64,000 bases of DNA from Hyperoplus lanceolatus (lineage: Eukaryota; Chordata; Actinopteri; Uranoscopiformes; Ammodytidae). The notes beneath the pieces were generated by a model. The model was not told the origin of the DNA. It was given only the letters and a program-made list of their open reading frames with translations, and did no database searches. Of the stretch, positions 15,359 to 26,932 are shown piece by piece. Location of the stretch: NCBI GenBank assembly GCA_026929865.2, contig CM049418.1, positions 13,794,001-13,858,000 on the forward strand, written 5' to 3'. Made by a program: the position numbers and the translations under genes. Each line of letters opens with the position of its first letter. The stretch's first letter is position 1.

Positions 15359-15944
15359 TTTAAAGGTGGAGTCAGCGAGTTGTCAAAATCCCTTTTTATC
15401 TTCTCACAATCCACTACCTGTCCATACAGTGTGTGCGCTGAAAGAAATCCAGTATATGCAGCCTAGGCTCTTTAAATGGGTATGTAAACAAAGGGGGCCC
15501 CATAGCTTAATTTTAATTTTTTTAATTTTATTAGGATAACCCCTTGAGATGAAACCATCTCGTTTTCAAGAGGGTCCTTAAATTAGCTAGAAATAGCTAG
15601 CAACAATCCTGTTTAAAGAGCCTAGGGCCGTATCAAAACCAGATTTTTTTCAGCGCAGACAAAATACACACAGGTAGTGGATAAAGAGAAGATGTACTGA
15701 TTTTGACAAAGTTATTATTTTTTTTTAAAGATATTTTTTGGGCATTTTTATGCTTTATTGACAGTGTAGAGACAACGTTGAAATGGGGCAGAGAGGGCAG
15801 TGACATGCAGAGAACGACCGCGGGCTGGAATCGAACCCGGGTCTGCTGCTGGCCGAGGCCCATGGGGGGGAAGCCCTACCAACTGAGCTGAGGGGGCCCT
15901 AACAAAGTTATTTTGAATACAAGCATTCTCTAGAATCGCTGACT
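15359..15944. mobile_element. MITE with TTTAAAGGTGGAGTCAGCGA terminus, copy 1, carrying a SINE
   Basis: The left end matches the terminus of the copy at 59120-59382; the right end (agaatcgctgactaaa) is a worn inverted version. Internal caggtagtggataaagaga near 15672 is inverted to tcacaatccactacctg near 15405. A SINE with its own TSD sits at 15717-15901. Confidence 0.6.
15717..15901 (-). mobile_element. tRNA-derived SINE with 11-bp target duplication (copy B)
   Basis: Flanked by ACAAAGTTATT at 15706-15716 and 15902-15912. On the minus strand the head contains tcagttggtagggc and B box cgggttcgattcc; the tail is A/T-rich. Nearly the same as 51924-52112. Confidence 0.85.
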
Positions 15945-16497
15945 AAATGGAAGCATAAATGAAGAGATTGGGGTTAAAGTGAGAAGGGTGGAAACAGTAC
16001 TGAGGTAGACAAGAGAGTAAACTGAAATCTAGCTGAAGAGAGCAGCAAGGGAGAGGCAGAGAGATAAGGGAGGGAGAGACAGAGGAGGAGGGGGTGAGAG
16101 ATGGAGAGAGAGGGAATGACAGCAACACAGAGATAACGGCTGGTAGCGAACGGGGGGTGGGGGGGAGCTGATGTGGATAGTTTAGGGAAAGCACATCTAA
16201 ACTCCACATCTCTCCTGCTTCAGGGAATAATTTCAAAAAAATCATCAATCCTATCAATCCTACAAGCTAGACATAACAGAAACGATCCAAAATGTGCCAT
16301 TGCGTGCTTTTTCTGTGAGGAAAGAAGCCTGCAGATATTATCCATGAATGTGCTTGAGCCAACCCGATTCACTTTTTAACCCATTACGAGACCATTTGTG
16401 AGGCAGCATTTTTTTTTCAATACTTTGTGTGAATTGTACACATAAAGTAGCCTAAATTGCCATTAGAGGTGAAGTAAGCGGTTTATTTATGTTACTA

Positions 16498-17365
16498 CAC
16501 TCAACAAAAATATAAACGCAACACTTTTGTTTTTGCTCCCATTTTTCATGAGATGGACTTAAAGATCTAAAATTCATTCCAGATACACAATATTAGCATT
16601 TTTCTCAAACATTGTTCACAAATCTGTCTAAATGTGTGATAGTGAGCACTTCTGCTTTGCTGAGATAATCCATCCCACCTCACAGGTGTGCCACATCAAG
16701 ATGCTGATCTGACATCATGATTAGTCAACAGGTGTGCCTTAGACTGTCCACAATAAAAGGCCACCCTGAAATGTGCAGTTTTGTCTCACGGCAAAATGCC
16801 ACAGATGCCACAAGCATTGAGGGAGCGTGCAATTGGCATGCTGACAGCAGGAATGTCAACCAGATCTGTTGCTCGTGCATTGAATGTTCATTTCTCCACC
16901 ATAAGCCGTCTCCAGCAACTTCACACAGCCATTGAAGAGGAGTGGACCAACATTCCACAGGCCACAATTGACAATCTGATAAACTCTATGCGAAGAAGAT
17001 GTGTTGCACTGCATGAGGCAAATGGTGGTCACACCAGATACTGACTGGTTCTGAGTCCCCAGACCCCCAATAAAGCAAAAGAAAATGCACATTTCAGAGT
17101 GGCCTTTTATTGTGGACAGTCTAAGGCACACCTGTGCACTAATCATGATGTCAGATCAGCATCTTGATGTGGCACACCTGTGAGGTGGGATGGATTATCT
17201 CAGCAAAGCAGAAGTGCTCACTATCACACATTTAGACAGATTTGTGAACAATGTTTGAGAGAAATGGTAATATTGTGTATCTGGAATGAATTTTAGATCT
17301 TTAAGTCCATCTCATGAAAAATGGGAGCAAAAACAAAAGTGTTGCGTTTATATTTTTGTTGAGTG
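16498..17365 (+). mobile_element. Internally deleted Tc1-like transposon, TA target site
   Basis: Inverted ends cactcaacaaaaatataaac and gtttatatttttgttgagtg are each flanked by TA (16496-16497, 17366-17367). The terminal inverted repeats run about 240 bp. The 868-bp length and truncated transposase show a non-autonomous deletion derivative. Confidence 0.9.
16781..17044 (+). pseudogene. Truncated Tc1 transposase (N-terminal helix-turn-helix joined to C-terminal tail)
   Basis: The 87-codon frame begins MPQMPQALRERAIGMLTAGM then STRSVARALNVHFSTISRLQ, a paired-like helix-turn-helix DNA-binding motif of Tc1 transposases. It jumps after LQQLH straight to WTNIPQATIDNLINSMRRRC, the C-terminal end of the same family. 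The DDE catalytic core is missing, so it cannot catalyse transposition; a DNA-binding-only peptide is formally possible. Confidence 0.85.
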
Positions 17366-17799
17366 TATAAGTGTTAAATCGCTCTTTATTCATACAGTGA
17401 TCACTTACACAATGTGCACGTTTCAGAAAGCCGATCTCTCAGTCAGCTGCTCTGCATGTAATCGGCAAATAAACTTATTGGAGGATCCCAAAATTTGTAT
17501 CCAATAACAAGAGAGAACGCTACAAACCGACACCAGTCTCACACAATATCTCACTGCCGGACGGTGCACGTGCAGAGCGACAGATGGGTGAATGTTTATG
17601 CGCCTACAATGGCGGAGCAGGTAAAAATCCTTCCCAATATCTGTTTTGATGGTTTTAATCATGTTTTATCACTCTTATGGATCTGAGATGATGCTAGATA
17701 ACTCGCTGCTTGAAGACCGCAGTGCATTAAATGTGGTGACGTAGGGACGAGCGAGCAGGAAGTTAGCTAAAAGAACCATTCCGCTTACAGCACCTTTAA

Positions 17800-19329
17800 C
17801 ATAAATTTGAAGAAAAAAAAACTACATCAACATCAAAAACTTGAAAAGTTAAGAGAACAACAGTGGAGAATATAACAGCTGAGTCACTCAGAAGGAAAAG
17901 GTGCTTTCCCCCCCCCCAAATGTTTTATAATTGCTTTTTAGATTCAATTTGACTCATTGCCTGTGGGACATGCATAGGTAGACCCATGCTGTGTCTTGAG
18001 ACATTGTGTTGTTTGGTCCGTAGAAGGCTGATTGGTTGAACACACTTTAGCACTTTCTTAAAGGAAGTGTTTTGGGCAAAATAAAGAACTGAATTAATAA
18101 ATGTGCTTTAAATGATCACAAGTCGACATGGCATTCCTGTTAGCATGTACATGTTACGGATTTGAAGCGAAATGCAATATTCACTCTTTTAAAGCTGATC
18201 GGTAAATATATCTGTCGCTCTAGCTGCTAAATCTGACACTATGTCCACTGTGTCCGCCAAGGCACCGCCGAGGCAGTTTTTTTCAGAAAAGCGACTGCCT
18301 ACTACAACCAAAAGACATGCAAAAAGAGCAGAATGAACCAAAACCGTAAAGCTGTGGAGCATGCCAATGAGCCGAGAGACGTTTATAAGCGTAGAGTTGG
18401 CTGCTAATTATCTGAGAGGTCATCATTATGATCGACACCTTTAATGTCATGCATAGTAATTTGATACATTATTTTAAAAATTATGATTATAGGTGCTTTA
18501 AAATAAAGCCAAAACCACTTGCTTGCCATTTGAAGATAATCAACCACAAGCAACACCCAATTCTTAGTTTAAAGCCCTTTACATAGGAGGACAGTTAAGG
18601 CAGCAGCAGTAGTTAAGAGACGAGAAGTTTAGACAGGAGCATTTATCATGCTGTGGTGCAATCAAGAGGATAATTAGAGGGAAAGCCTGTTGTGTGTGTT
18701 TATGTGTGTGTTTGTCTGCTGTTTGGCATTTTAAAAGGGAGGACAGGGTGTCTCAATAATGCAGCACATGTGTGTCATATGTGTTGAGTTGTCATTCACC
18801 TACTTTGCATCAACTGTCTTTTACACCTCACTAACCTCCCTTTTTACGAATCTGGATTTGATCAATTTGAAATGTGCACGGAGAGAGGGACGACAATAAC
18901 AACACTATTAGTACGCTCAGAGAGATGTTGGAGGGGAAACACTGTAAAGCACACCTCTTCCTCTGGCTGTGCAGTTCAGTGCATCCTGGTCAATTGAAGC
19001 TGACAGCACAGAAATTGGTACCATGGCCAGCTCCGAGGCCTCACACCTAAACCTGACACCTTTACTGCACATGATTTTAGATCTGTAGGAAATAACACCA
19101 AACAAAAACCAAATGGACCAGGAGAACAAGGTAAATCAAAGACAAAAAACTCACAGCAAATAGGTCTTCTAGTTCATTGAAGAAGTACTCCAGCAAATTA
19201 CAATTGTGATTCCGTAAAGTGCAAAGCACAGATGTTTCTTTTTAAAGAATAACCAAAATAAGTGACTTTGGACCTGGTATGAGACTCGCTTTGATCCAAC
19301 AATTCCCATAATGCAACACAATTGCATCT
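17800..19329. other. Gene-free stretch, no assignable feature
   Basis: Includes a poly-C run near 17909-17917 and some possible MITE remnants (words like ggtgctttaaa near 18493), but no element with two definable ends. Confidence 0.35.
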
Positions 19330-19337
19330 GGTTAGAC

Positions 19338-20396
19338 CAGTGGTTTTCAAAGTGCGGCCCGCAGAAACATATCTGCCATTGAATTATGAATTATAAAATC
19401 TAAAAAAATATATATATATAACGCAAGGAGGGGATGCGTCCCCCATAACAGTAAAAACAGTACAGGGGTCGAGACACTTAAATATCCCTCCTAATTGTTT
19501 ATATTCATTCCCCAATTAATAATAATAACACCCCTACAGTGGACAGTACCATCTTAAACTTGCCGACGTTCGGCTGGCCTCTGCCTCTCGTTGCAGACGG
19601 CTGGTCAGCCTCCCGCAGTGCAGCAGGCAGTGTAGTGGTCCCAATGGAAGTTGTTAGATAGTGAGCTTGTCAAGCCCAATACGATGCACTTTCTCACCTT
19701 CAAGGTGAATTAGACTAGGTCTCTAAGGATGGATGCTAACATTATCTGGTTTCCAACTCTTTTGTCTAAAGTTTAGCTAACAAGCTAGCTAACGTTAGCT
19801 AGCTGCTGATAGCCATGGAACTATCTGCCTAGTTGATTGCTGATAGCCCACCCTGTTTATTTCCAATATATAGTGTAATAATAGTTAACACTGCTGCTGC
19901 ATCATGAGTAGTGAGTCCTACAAAAAAACACTCTAAAAAGGTGTTTTCAATGTGCAGAAAGTTTTGAACAAAAAAGTAGAATAAATATTTGAACGCAATA
20001 CAGAATGCCTCAGTGCCTTACTAATTTATATTCCATTAGATTCGTGTCAATGGGAGCTAGTTGTCTTATACTTAACATGTCCACCATAAATAAATACAGA
20101 AGACACAATTTAGTGCATTAAAAATTAACCAGAATGCACAAAATGAAGTGTTTGAACCTCACATTTTTCTGGGGGACTACCCCCGCTTTTAATGTGTCCC
20201 CTCCAATGTTGAAATGAAACCTAGCCCTTCATTAATTAATTAAAATGTTTTAATTACACATTACTGGATGCAGACCAATACATTTAAACTGTTAAGACGC
20301 AACCTGGCCATTGAAAGGATTTCAGTTGTTTCAATTGTCGGTCCAATGTTGGGTTCCTAAATTGGCCCTCAGCTATCAAAACTTTGAGAACCCCTG
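19338..20396. mobile_element. Non-autonomous hAT element with perfect 8-bp TSD
   Basis: Starts CAGTGGTTTTCAAAG and ends CTTTGAGAACCCCTG, a classic hAT (Charlie/Tip100-like) terminus. Both sides carry GGTTAGAC (19330-19337 and 20397-20404). The 1,059-bp interior has no transposase frame. Confidence 0.93.
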
Positions 20397-20862
20397 GGTT
20401 AGACCTTCCCTGCCTCGTAAACACTCTGAACACTTTGCTGAAAGCGTCAGGGTTATTTTCTCTTTCCTCTGACCTTAACGATCTTCAGAGCCACGGATGA
20501 CACAATACATCTGTTCAACACAGGCTGAGTCGTGCTATCCATTAGTGCCATTATGAAGGTCACATAGAAAGCCGCGTCTTTCCTTTGCTCTAGAAGAAAA
20601 GAGCAGTTTTGAAAAGATGGATGTAGCCTATTGGTTAAAGGTCACATATTATGCTAAATGCACTTTATAAATGTGTTCTAACATATCCATGGGTCCACGG
20701 TGTGCCTAGAGACTGCCAAAATATTTTAAAAAAATAACACTCTCCTTTTCTCACTCTCCCCCTTTCTGAAACCCCCACCCCTCCCCCCCAATATACTCCA
20801 GTCAGAATTCTCCCCTTTTCTGACCTCACAAACTGGAAAGCCAGAAGCCTCCACTGTGCAGC

Positions 20863-21462
20863 CTAGCATGGTCCAACCAGACCATCATACTTCATTTCAT
20901 TTGTACAGAAGGTCTGGAAGTGCTGTAATTGGCAAACGTTCACTCACTTGGAGGCGGGTGTCTGTCGAAGTTTAAAACTATTGGATCTGCCCAGTGCCAC
21001 TCTGGATTAGCCAACCAATCGCATCACGTTTGGTCATCACGTGTGTCATGAGCCGGCTTTTGATGGTGCCTTCCAGTTGGACAGGGAACTCGGAAATTTC
21101 CGACTTCACTACATATTGTAGTCTATGAATCTACCGGTACCTGGCAACGGTAACTTGTTAGAGCCTAACGTTTAGTTATTTGGACGAGAAAGGTTTTAGG
21201 CGTCCATACTGTCACGAGCAGATGCACTGGAACACAGACAGGTCGGAACTCGGAACTACCAAGTCGGAAATCTCCTTCTTCCGAGTAAAAAGGAACGCAG
21301 CATTCAACTGACACTGGAGCGTTCTCAGCCACTCGCTCTGTTCGCTGATTGGTCGATTGTAGATTCTCCGGAGAATCTGGGAAATGCGCTGTACACCCAG
21401 ACTGACTACTGAAGGGAAAATGAAATTTGGCCGGAAGTAGGCGGGCGGGCGGAGCCAGGCTA
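20863..21462. mobile_element. hAT-like non-autonomous element (CTAGC...CCAGGCTA family), copy 1, with 8-bp TSD
   Basis: Flanked by TGTGCAGC at 20855-20862 and 21463-21470. Contains the family words ggtctggaagtgctgtaatt and ggaactcggaaatttccgac. Further copies are at 55517-56129 and, inverted and shortened, 36352-36600. Confidence 0.85.
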
Positions 21463-21689
21463 TGTGCAGCCCACACCCCTATTTCTTATTGGTCCACGGC
21501 CCTGACAGACAGAGGGCGAGGCGTATCTGGCTTAGCTTCCGGACAGGGGGCAGGGGGAGCTCAAAGATTGTATATTTACGAGGGGAGCTGCAGCTCTTTT
21601 TTTAAAAATAGGCCATTGTGAGATTAGCTGAACATCAGCATAGTACAATAAACTATCTGAAAGTTTTTTTCAGCAAACAATTAAAGAAA

Positions 21690-22049
21690 AACGTATTAGG
21701 GATCACTAAGACCATATAATATGGTGTATAATAGAACGTATTAGGGATCACTAAGACCATATAATATGGTGTATAATAGAACGTATTAGGGACCACTAAG
21801 ACCATATAATATGGTGTATAATAGAACGTATTAGGGACCACTAAGACCATATAATATGGTGTATAATAGAACGTATTAGGGACCACTAAGACCATATAAT
21901 ATGGTGTATAATAGAACGTATTAGGGACCACTAAGACCATATAATATGGTGTATAATAGAACGTATTAGGGACCACTAAGACCATATAATATGGTGTATA
22001 ATAGAACGTATTAGGGACCACTAAGACCATATAATATGGTGTATAATAG
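21690..22049. repeat. Minisatellite, eight 45-bp units
   Basis: Each unit reads from aacgtattaggga to ggtgtataatag and contains the near-palindrome accatataatatggt. The first two units have gatc where the rest have gacc. As 45 is a multiple of 3, the minus strand shows a 15-residue repeating ORF with no other sign of being a gene. Confidence 0.97.
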
Positions 22050-22080
22050 TTCCGAAAAGTGTATAATATGGGAGCTTTAA

Positions 22081-22987
22081 GATATAAAGGTTTTTTATGT
22101 TCTCTTGTATGTCGTTGGGTTTTTTCCTACTCACAATATTGTGCCTTTTGTTACGAAGTTATTTTCAATCACGTGTGACAAAACCCAAGCCGAACTCATT
22201 TTCTGGGGAGCAGAGTGACACAACAACAGGCGCCACAGGACAGCTATAAAAAGGTCTGGTACATCTTTATTTAGAGAAGCTTTTGGGGGAGAGGTAGCCT
22301 ACGTACCCCTACTGTGTTTTGTTTTTTAAAAGGATGAATTAGAAGACTGGGGGAACTGCGTGATGTCGCTCCCGTATGTAAACAGGTATAAATAAATGAT
22401 GTTTCCACTGAAAGGCTTGACGCTATTACCAAAGCTTCGGCTGGGCACAGACAGGAACACCCCTCTCTTACCCTACCTCTCTCTTTCTCTCTCTCCCTCT
22501 CTTTGTCTATCTATAGGCTATAGAATCCATCAACCGTGTTCATATGAGAGCAAATCATCAATCCTGCTCAATGCTGACAGCAGAGACACAAGTGTGGGAC
22601 TATGTGTGCATCCTCCTTACTTTTCTGTTTCTCTCTCTCTCTATGTCTGTGTCTCTCTCTCTCTCTTTCTCTCTTTCACAGTGGAGGACGAAAAAGGGAA
22701 TCCGTCAATAGCACCAGCCAACCAAAACATCACAGAAACAAACCGAGTAGAGTACAGTTTTCGTGTTCCTTTTGAAAGTTTCATAAGCCCCACTTTGGGT
22801 CTGCCGTGTAAAGGTTGCGTTTGTTCAACCACTTACAGCACACAAGCTTTTCACACCAGTAATCCACTAAAACTAAAAGGTTACAACAAGAGTAGGGTTT
22901 TGCTGAATAAAACCTTTTAAAAAGGGACTAGTGTTGGAATAATATGCTTTTGTTTAGCTACTCTTGTAAAGATATGCTCATAGGCCT
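22081..22987. other. Gene-free stretch with (CT)n tracts
   Basis: CT-rich tracts at about 22480-22500 and 22627-22676, the second ending in a splice-acceptor-like ctctttcacag. A TATA-like gctataaaaagg lies at 22245-22256. A 174-codon frame crosses the CT tracts but shows no domain, so I do not call a gene. Confidence 0.4.
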
Positions 22988-24043
22988 ATAAAAGGCAAGG
23001 CAAGGCAAGGCAAGGCAAGTTTATTTATATAGCACAATTCAGACACAAGGCCACTCAAAGTGCTTTACAGGGGCAAGATTAGAATACATAAAACACATTA
23101 TAAAACATTTAAAAGCGAATAAAAGAAGCAAAAAAAAAAAGAAAATGAAAACTCGATTTAAAAACATTTAAAAGCAAATAAAAGAAGCAAATAAAATGAA
23201 AATTACAGGTTAAAATGGAAACAGAAAAGTCTTCAGACTCGATTTAAAAGAACTGAGAGTTGCAGCAGACCTCAAGTTCTCTGGGAGTTTGTTCCAGAGA
23301 TTTGGTGCATAATAACTAAAAGCTGCTTCTCCTTGTTTAGTCCTAACTCTGGGGACTGTAAGTAAACCTGTCCCAGACGACCTAAGGGCTCTGGACGGTT
23401 CATAACGTATCAGCATATCAGTAATGTATTTTGGCCCTAAACCATTTAGTGCTTTATAAACCAACATCAGTATTTTGAAATCAATTCTTTGAGTGACTGG
23501 AAGCCAGTGTAAAGACCTCAGAACTGGGGTAATGTGATCTACTTTTTTGGTCCTAGTGAGGACTCGGGCAGCAGCGTTCTGAATTAGCTGAAGCTGTCTG
23601 ATAGATTTTTTTGGAAGGCCAGCAAGGACACTGTTACAGTAGTCAAGTCTACTAAAGATAAATGCATGGACAAGTTTTTCTAAATCTTGCTGAGACATAA
23701 GCCCTTTAATTCTTGATATGTTTTTTAGGTGGTAGTAGGCTGATTTATTAATTGATTTTATGTGTTTCTTGAAATTCAAGTCGGAGTCTATAACAACACC
23801 AAGATTTCTGGCTTGGGGTGTGGTTTCTAACATAATGGATGTAAGTTGTGCGCTGACTTTTAATTGTTCATCTTTGGCACCAAAGACAATTACTTCAGTT
23901 TTATTGTTGTTTAATTGAAGGAAATTTTGGCACATCCAATCATTGATTTGTTCAATGCACTTACTCAGTGCCTGTATCGGACTGTAGTCTCCTGGTGATA
24001 TGGTTATGTAAATTTGTGTGTCGTCTGCATAATTATGTGAATA
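22988..24043 (-). mobile_element. 5'-truncated L2-like LINE (3' end of ORF2 and tail)
   Basis: Coding sequence for the end of a reverse transcriptase runs leftward and is followed by a 3' UTR ending in (ggcaa)n-type pentamers at 22993-23018, typical of L2/CR1-clade tails. The 5' end stops abruptly near 24043, as in most dead-on-arrival LINE copies. Confidence 0.85.
23210..24043 (-). pseudogene. Reverse transcriptase C-terminal fragment (LINE ORF2)
   Basis: The frame opens with the catalytic box YADDTQIYI (24032 leftward) and continues through MCQNFLQLNNNKTEVIVFG, NLGVVIDSDLNFKKHI, FSRLDYCNSVLAGLPKK, LQLIQNAAARVLT and LHWLPVTQRIDFK to a stop. These are standard blocks of L2/CR1-type ORF2 proteins. 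The endonuclease and most of the fingers/palm are absent, so the copy is dead. The readable part has no stops, suggesting a fairly recent insertion. Confidence 0.88.
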
Positions 24044-24552
24044 TAAAAGAAAGTCAGTTATTCAATTATAGCCTACTGAGTAAAAGTAGGCTAAGTGTTA
24101 AATTTTTTTTTTAATTGGGTTTTGTACGATGGTATGATTACAAAATAAATGCCATTACATGCCTGTGCATCACAGCACACAGCCCTCATTTCTATAGACG
24201 TACTTTGCAACCTGTTGGGCTACAGCTGATTATCAATTATAAATATACAACAACCTCCAATGAACCACACAGAGACAAAACTCAGACAAAAATTCAACAA
24301 AACATTACAAACGAATGCATAAAAATAACACCACGGCGGGTGCGACAAGCGTTATGAGTGTACAAAGAAATGAGCCATAATAACAGCATGAATGAAGCGT
24401 CACCAAGGCAACCAACCCAGAAACGTATGAACAACATGAATTCCACAGAGTCCGCAGCAACAAAATCGGACATTAGGCTAAAGAAAGAACACTGTGTAGG
24501 CCTATACACACTTTAGCAGCGAGCACAGTAAACGAGTGTGTGTTGTTCTTAC

Positions 24553-24612
24553 CTGTCTAAACGCCCTCTGCACCTTGAAGTCCAGCGCTAGGCCAATCTG
24601 CTTCACGTTCAT
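24553..24612 (-). CDS. Candidate first coding exon of an unidentified minus-strand gene
   Basis: On the minus strand an ATG opens exactly 20 codons (MNVKQIGLALDFKVQRAFRQ) and ends in phase 0 at a strong donor, CAG|gtaaga. Upstream (24640-24870) is relatively CpG-rich, as expected of a promoter. The frame stays open upstream of the ATG for about 15 codons, so an upstream exon is also possible. I do not recognise the peptide and found no downstream exons, so the gene and its product remain unknown. The stretch could be a chance ORF with a good donor. Confidence 0.35.
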
Positions 24613-24639
24613 TTTTACGTAGGCCACAAAGACACTCTT

Positions 24640-24870
24640 CGGTCGGCCACAATGTCAACCAACCCAAACCGCAAATAGCCTACAGTCCTCAAACACGTCC
24701 CCGACATTCCGAAACAACGTAAATAAATACAAAATAAACGAAAATAAATAGGCTTAATGTAGAGATATCCATTGAAGGGGTCCATCCGCGAGGTTTTTTT
24801 TTTAGCAGGAGCGCACCTGTTGGTCGCGTGATCGGGGGCCGCTTGATTGAGGGGGTTCCGTGTGTGTTCA
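24640..24870 (-). promoter_or_regulatory. CpG-rich stretch upstream of the candidate exon at 24.6 kb
   Basis: CpG dinucleotides (ccgcgagg, gcgcacc, gtcgcgtgatcg, ggccgctt) are visibly denser here than in the surrounding AT-rich DNA. This is consistent with a promoter for a minus-strand gene; no TATA box or factor site was assigned. Confidence 0.3.
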
Positions 24871-25318
24871 GGTGCTCAATTACATCAGTGATTAATTAAA
24901 GGAGATGTGAAAGCTACTGTAAATTGTTGTAGTGTTCACAAACTGCTAGCTGCAGCCTCAGATAGACCGACAGACAGACAGACAGGCTTCATTAGACAGC
25001 ATTGGTGCAGTATGGTAGCCTACGTTGTAGACAGAACCCATAGATTATTTGCTTCCTATTTAGGCTAATGTATTATTACACTGTAGGCCTATCCGTTTTC
25101 ATCACGGGGCAGCAGACATGAGTCACAGCCTATTCAGCGAAAAAAGTCCAGACACTATTTCTTCCACTCTGTGAACTCTACCGTTCTACGCCTTCGCCCT
25201 ACTCCCTCCAGGAACAGGGCGAGCCATAGGCCACCCTTCTGCCCACTAAGTGTAGTGCATCAACAAATGCATCATGGTGCTGCTCTCTAATGGATGGAGC
25301 AGGAATATCAAAGAGGCC

Positions 25319-25321
<3 letters not shown>

Positions 25322-25379
<58 letters not shown>
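25322..25379. repeat. (GT)n microsatellite
   Basis: About 29 uninterrupted GT units. Confidence 0.97.
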
Positions 25380-25382
<3 letters not shown>

Positions 25383-26840
25383 AAGACTGAAGGAGAGCAG
25401 AAGGGGGCTTCAGAGTATAAATAAATAGCTTGGTACATATAGTTGTTATGTGTTGTTGTCAGTGTGTGTGATAATGCTTGTGATATTAGGTTCTAAAAAC
25501 ATGAGGGAGTCAGAGACGGATGGGCACATACATGAGCACATAAAATGCTTGTATTTCTGGATTTAATGGGTCGGTGAGAGCTTTGAAAAAGAATTATCAG
25601 TTGCCAGGAGGGGTGAGCGAGGGCAGAAGAGCAGGTGTTCATTTCTTATTATTCGAGGGTTCAGCCACAGTGTGCGATTCTGGCCAACCGCCGCCCTCTC
25701 CTTACTTGAGTGCAACGTGACTTAATTGCTCACTGTTTTTGGCAGGACCAAAGCATGCAAATCAAAATGCCATTTGGAAACCTTTAGAATATGGGTGCAG
25801 TGACTGGGTGCGTAGCTATGTTTCTGTCATATGCTGCTTGCGGGGGAAAGCAAAAGCCAATTAGTTTCCGGTGGGAGTCTGTAGAAAGCTTGTTTTTTTT
25901 TTTATCTTTGCAGGATCGACCCAGATTTAGAAAAAAAAAGAAAAAGAAAAGAAAAAAGAACACCAATTTGAATAGAAAATTTCGAGTGTGTATGGACTGA
26001 TCTGTCTTTTTCTGGGAAGAATTCTGTAGCTAACGGGAAGTGGTACGTTTTACATAGGCTATTCACTTTGTTCAAAAACAAATAAATAGACAAGCAAACA
26101 AAAAGAGGAATGTGTCTGTTTTAGGTTTACGTTCACACCAGCAGGCGATAAAAAGGGGGAAAAAAATCACAGATCTTTTTTAGCTGTTGAGACACTTTCA
26201 TTCCTCCACTGGAGATGAAAGGTTAGAGCTGCCAACAACGCCTGTGCCAGATCACTTTTGTACAGCACTCCCCATCTGTGCTGTGTGGAGTCATGCACAT
26301 GCGCCCACAGGCCCTAACCGCTGAGTAAATAACAACTAAATAAAAGAGACTGTTGAGCTGGTGATGATGTGCTTTGCTTACACACTTTTCTGCTGGGATT
26401 GCATCATGACAACATCAGCTGTTGCATTTCATTCGCCCACCAGATTCCACCAGCCGCCATGAGCTGTTGATCCGAAGCCAGCGAAACAAGACTGTAAAGG
26501 CAGATTGCACTCATGGCTTCAATGCACAGCCTGCAGTTCGGCAGGACCACATTTCTCTCAAAACTCTATGTTGACTGACAGTGCCGAAAACTCCTATTTC
26601 TGCCCCTGAAATCAAGCCAAAATTAGAAATAACAAGTGCATGGCGAACGGTCCAACATGAAAATAAGTGGCCGTGAAAACGAGGTGGGAGGGGGGAAATC
26701 TCTGTGCCTTTCGAGAAATGATTATTTTTGTGTAGATGCCAGGTTTTGCACATTTATAAACTCCCTTCACAAAGAGTTTTTGAATGGATAGCTTCTACAA
26801 TGGATTGACCTCCCTTCATAGGCGATAATGTTGAGGTACG
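25380..26840. other. Gene-free stretch, no assignable feature
   Basis: Contains an A/G-rich run at 25931-25958 and otherwise unique-looking sequence; no gene or element could be supported. Confidence 0.4.
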
Positions 26841-26932
26841 TACAAAGTAGCTAACCGTACTATAAATGCAAGGTCATGCTGTCAAGTGCACTCGATGGAG
26901 ATAGTTGACGCGGTGCTGCCGAACCCTCCAAA
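26841..26932. repeat. Inverted repeat arm, left
   Basis: tacaaagtagctaaccgtac through gatggagatagttgacgcgg to ccgaaccctcc recurs inverted at 27534-27609, with one gap of about 14 bp. Followed by an A13 run at 26931-26943. Confidence 0.7.

Larger units (their letters stand above)
16463..17799. mobile_element. TIR element (ttaaaggtgctgtaagcgg type) split by a Tc1 element
   Basis: Left end ttagaggtgaagtaagcgg (16463-16481) and right end ccgcttacagcacctttaa (17781-17799) are imperfect inverted copies. They are separated by the Tc1 insertion at 16498-17365 plus about 430 bp of their own sequence. No ORF of its own. Superfamily not assigned. Confidence 0.5.
20635..22080. mobile_element. 1.45-kb TIR element containing a second transposon and a minisatellite
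   Basis: Left end ttaaaggtcacatattat and right end ataatatgggagctttaa are inverted with two mismatches, a terminus I recall from dispersed teleost elements. It encloses the element at 20863-21462 and the 45-bp array at 21690-22049. No transposase. Confidence 0.65.

Noticed and set aside
18917..19129. Minus-strand frame preceded by an acceptor-like tttcctacag
   Set aside because: Peptide unrecognised and no partner exon; not enough to call.
21653..22030. 125-codon minus-strand ORF of 15-residue repeats
   Set aside because: It is the 45-bp minisatellite read in frame; no start context, domain or splice structure.
22396..22920. 174-codon plus-strand ORF
   Set aside because: Crosses CT-rich simple sequence; no domain; likely chance, although ctctttcacag inside it looks like a splice acceptor.
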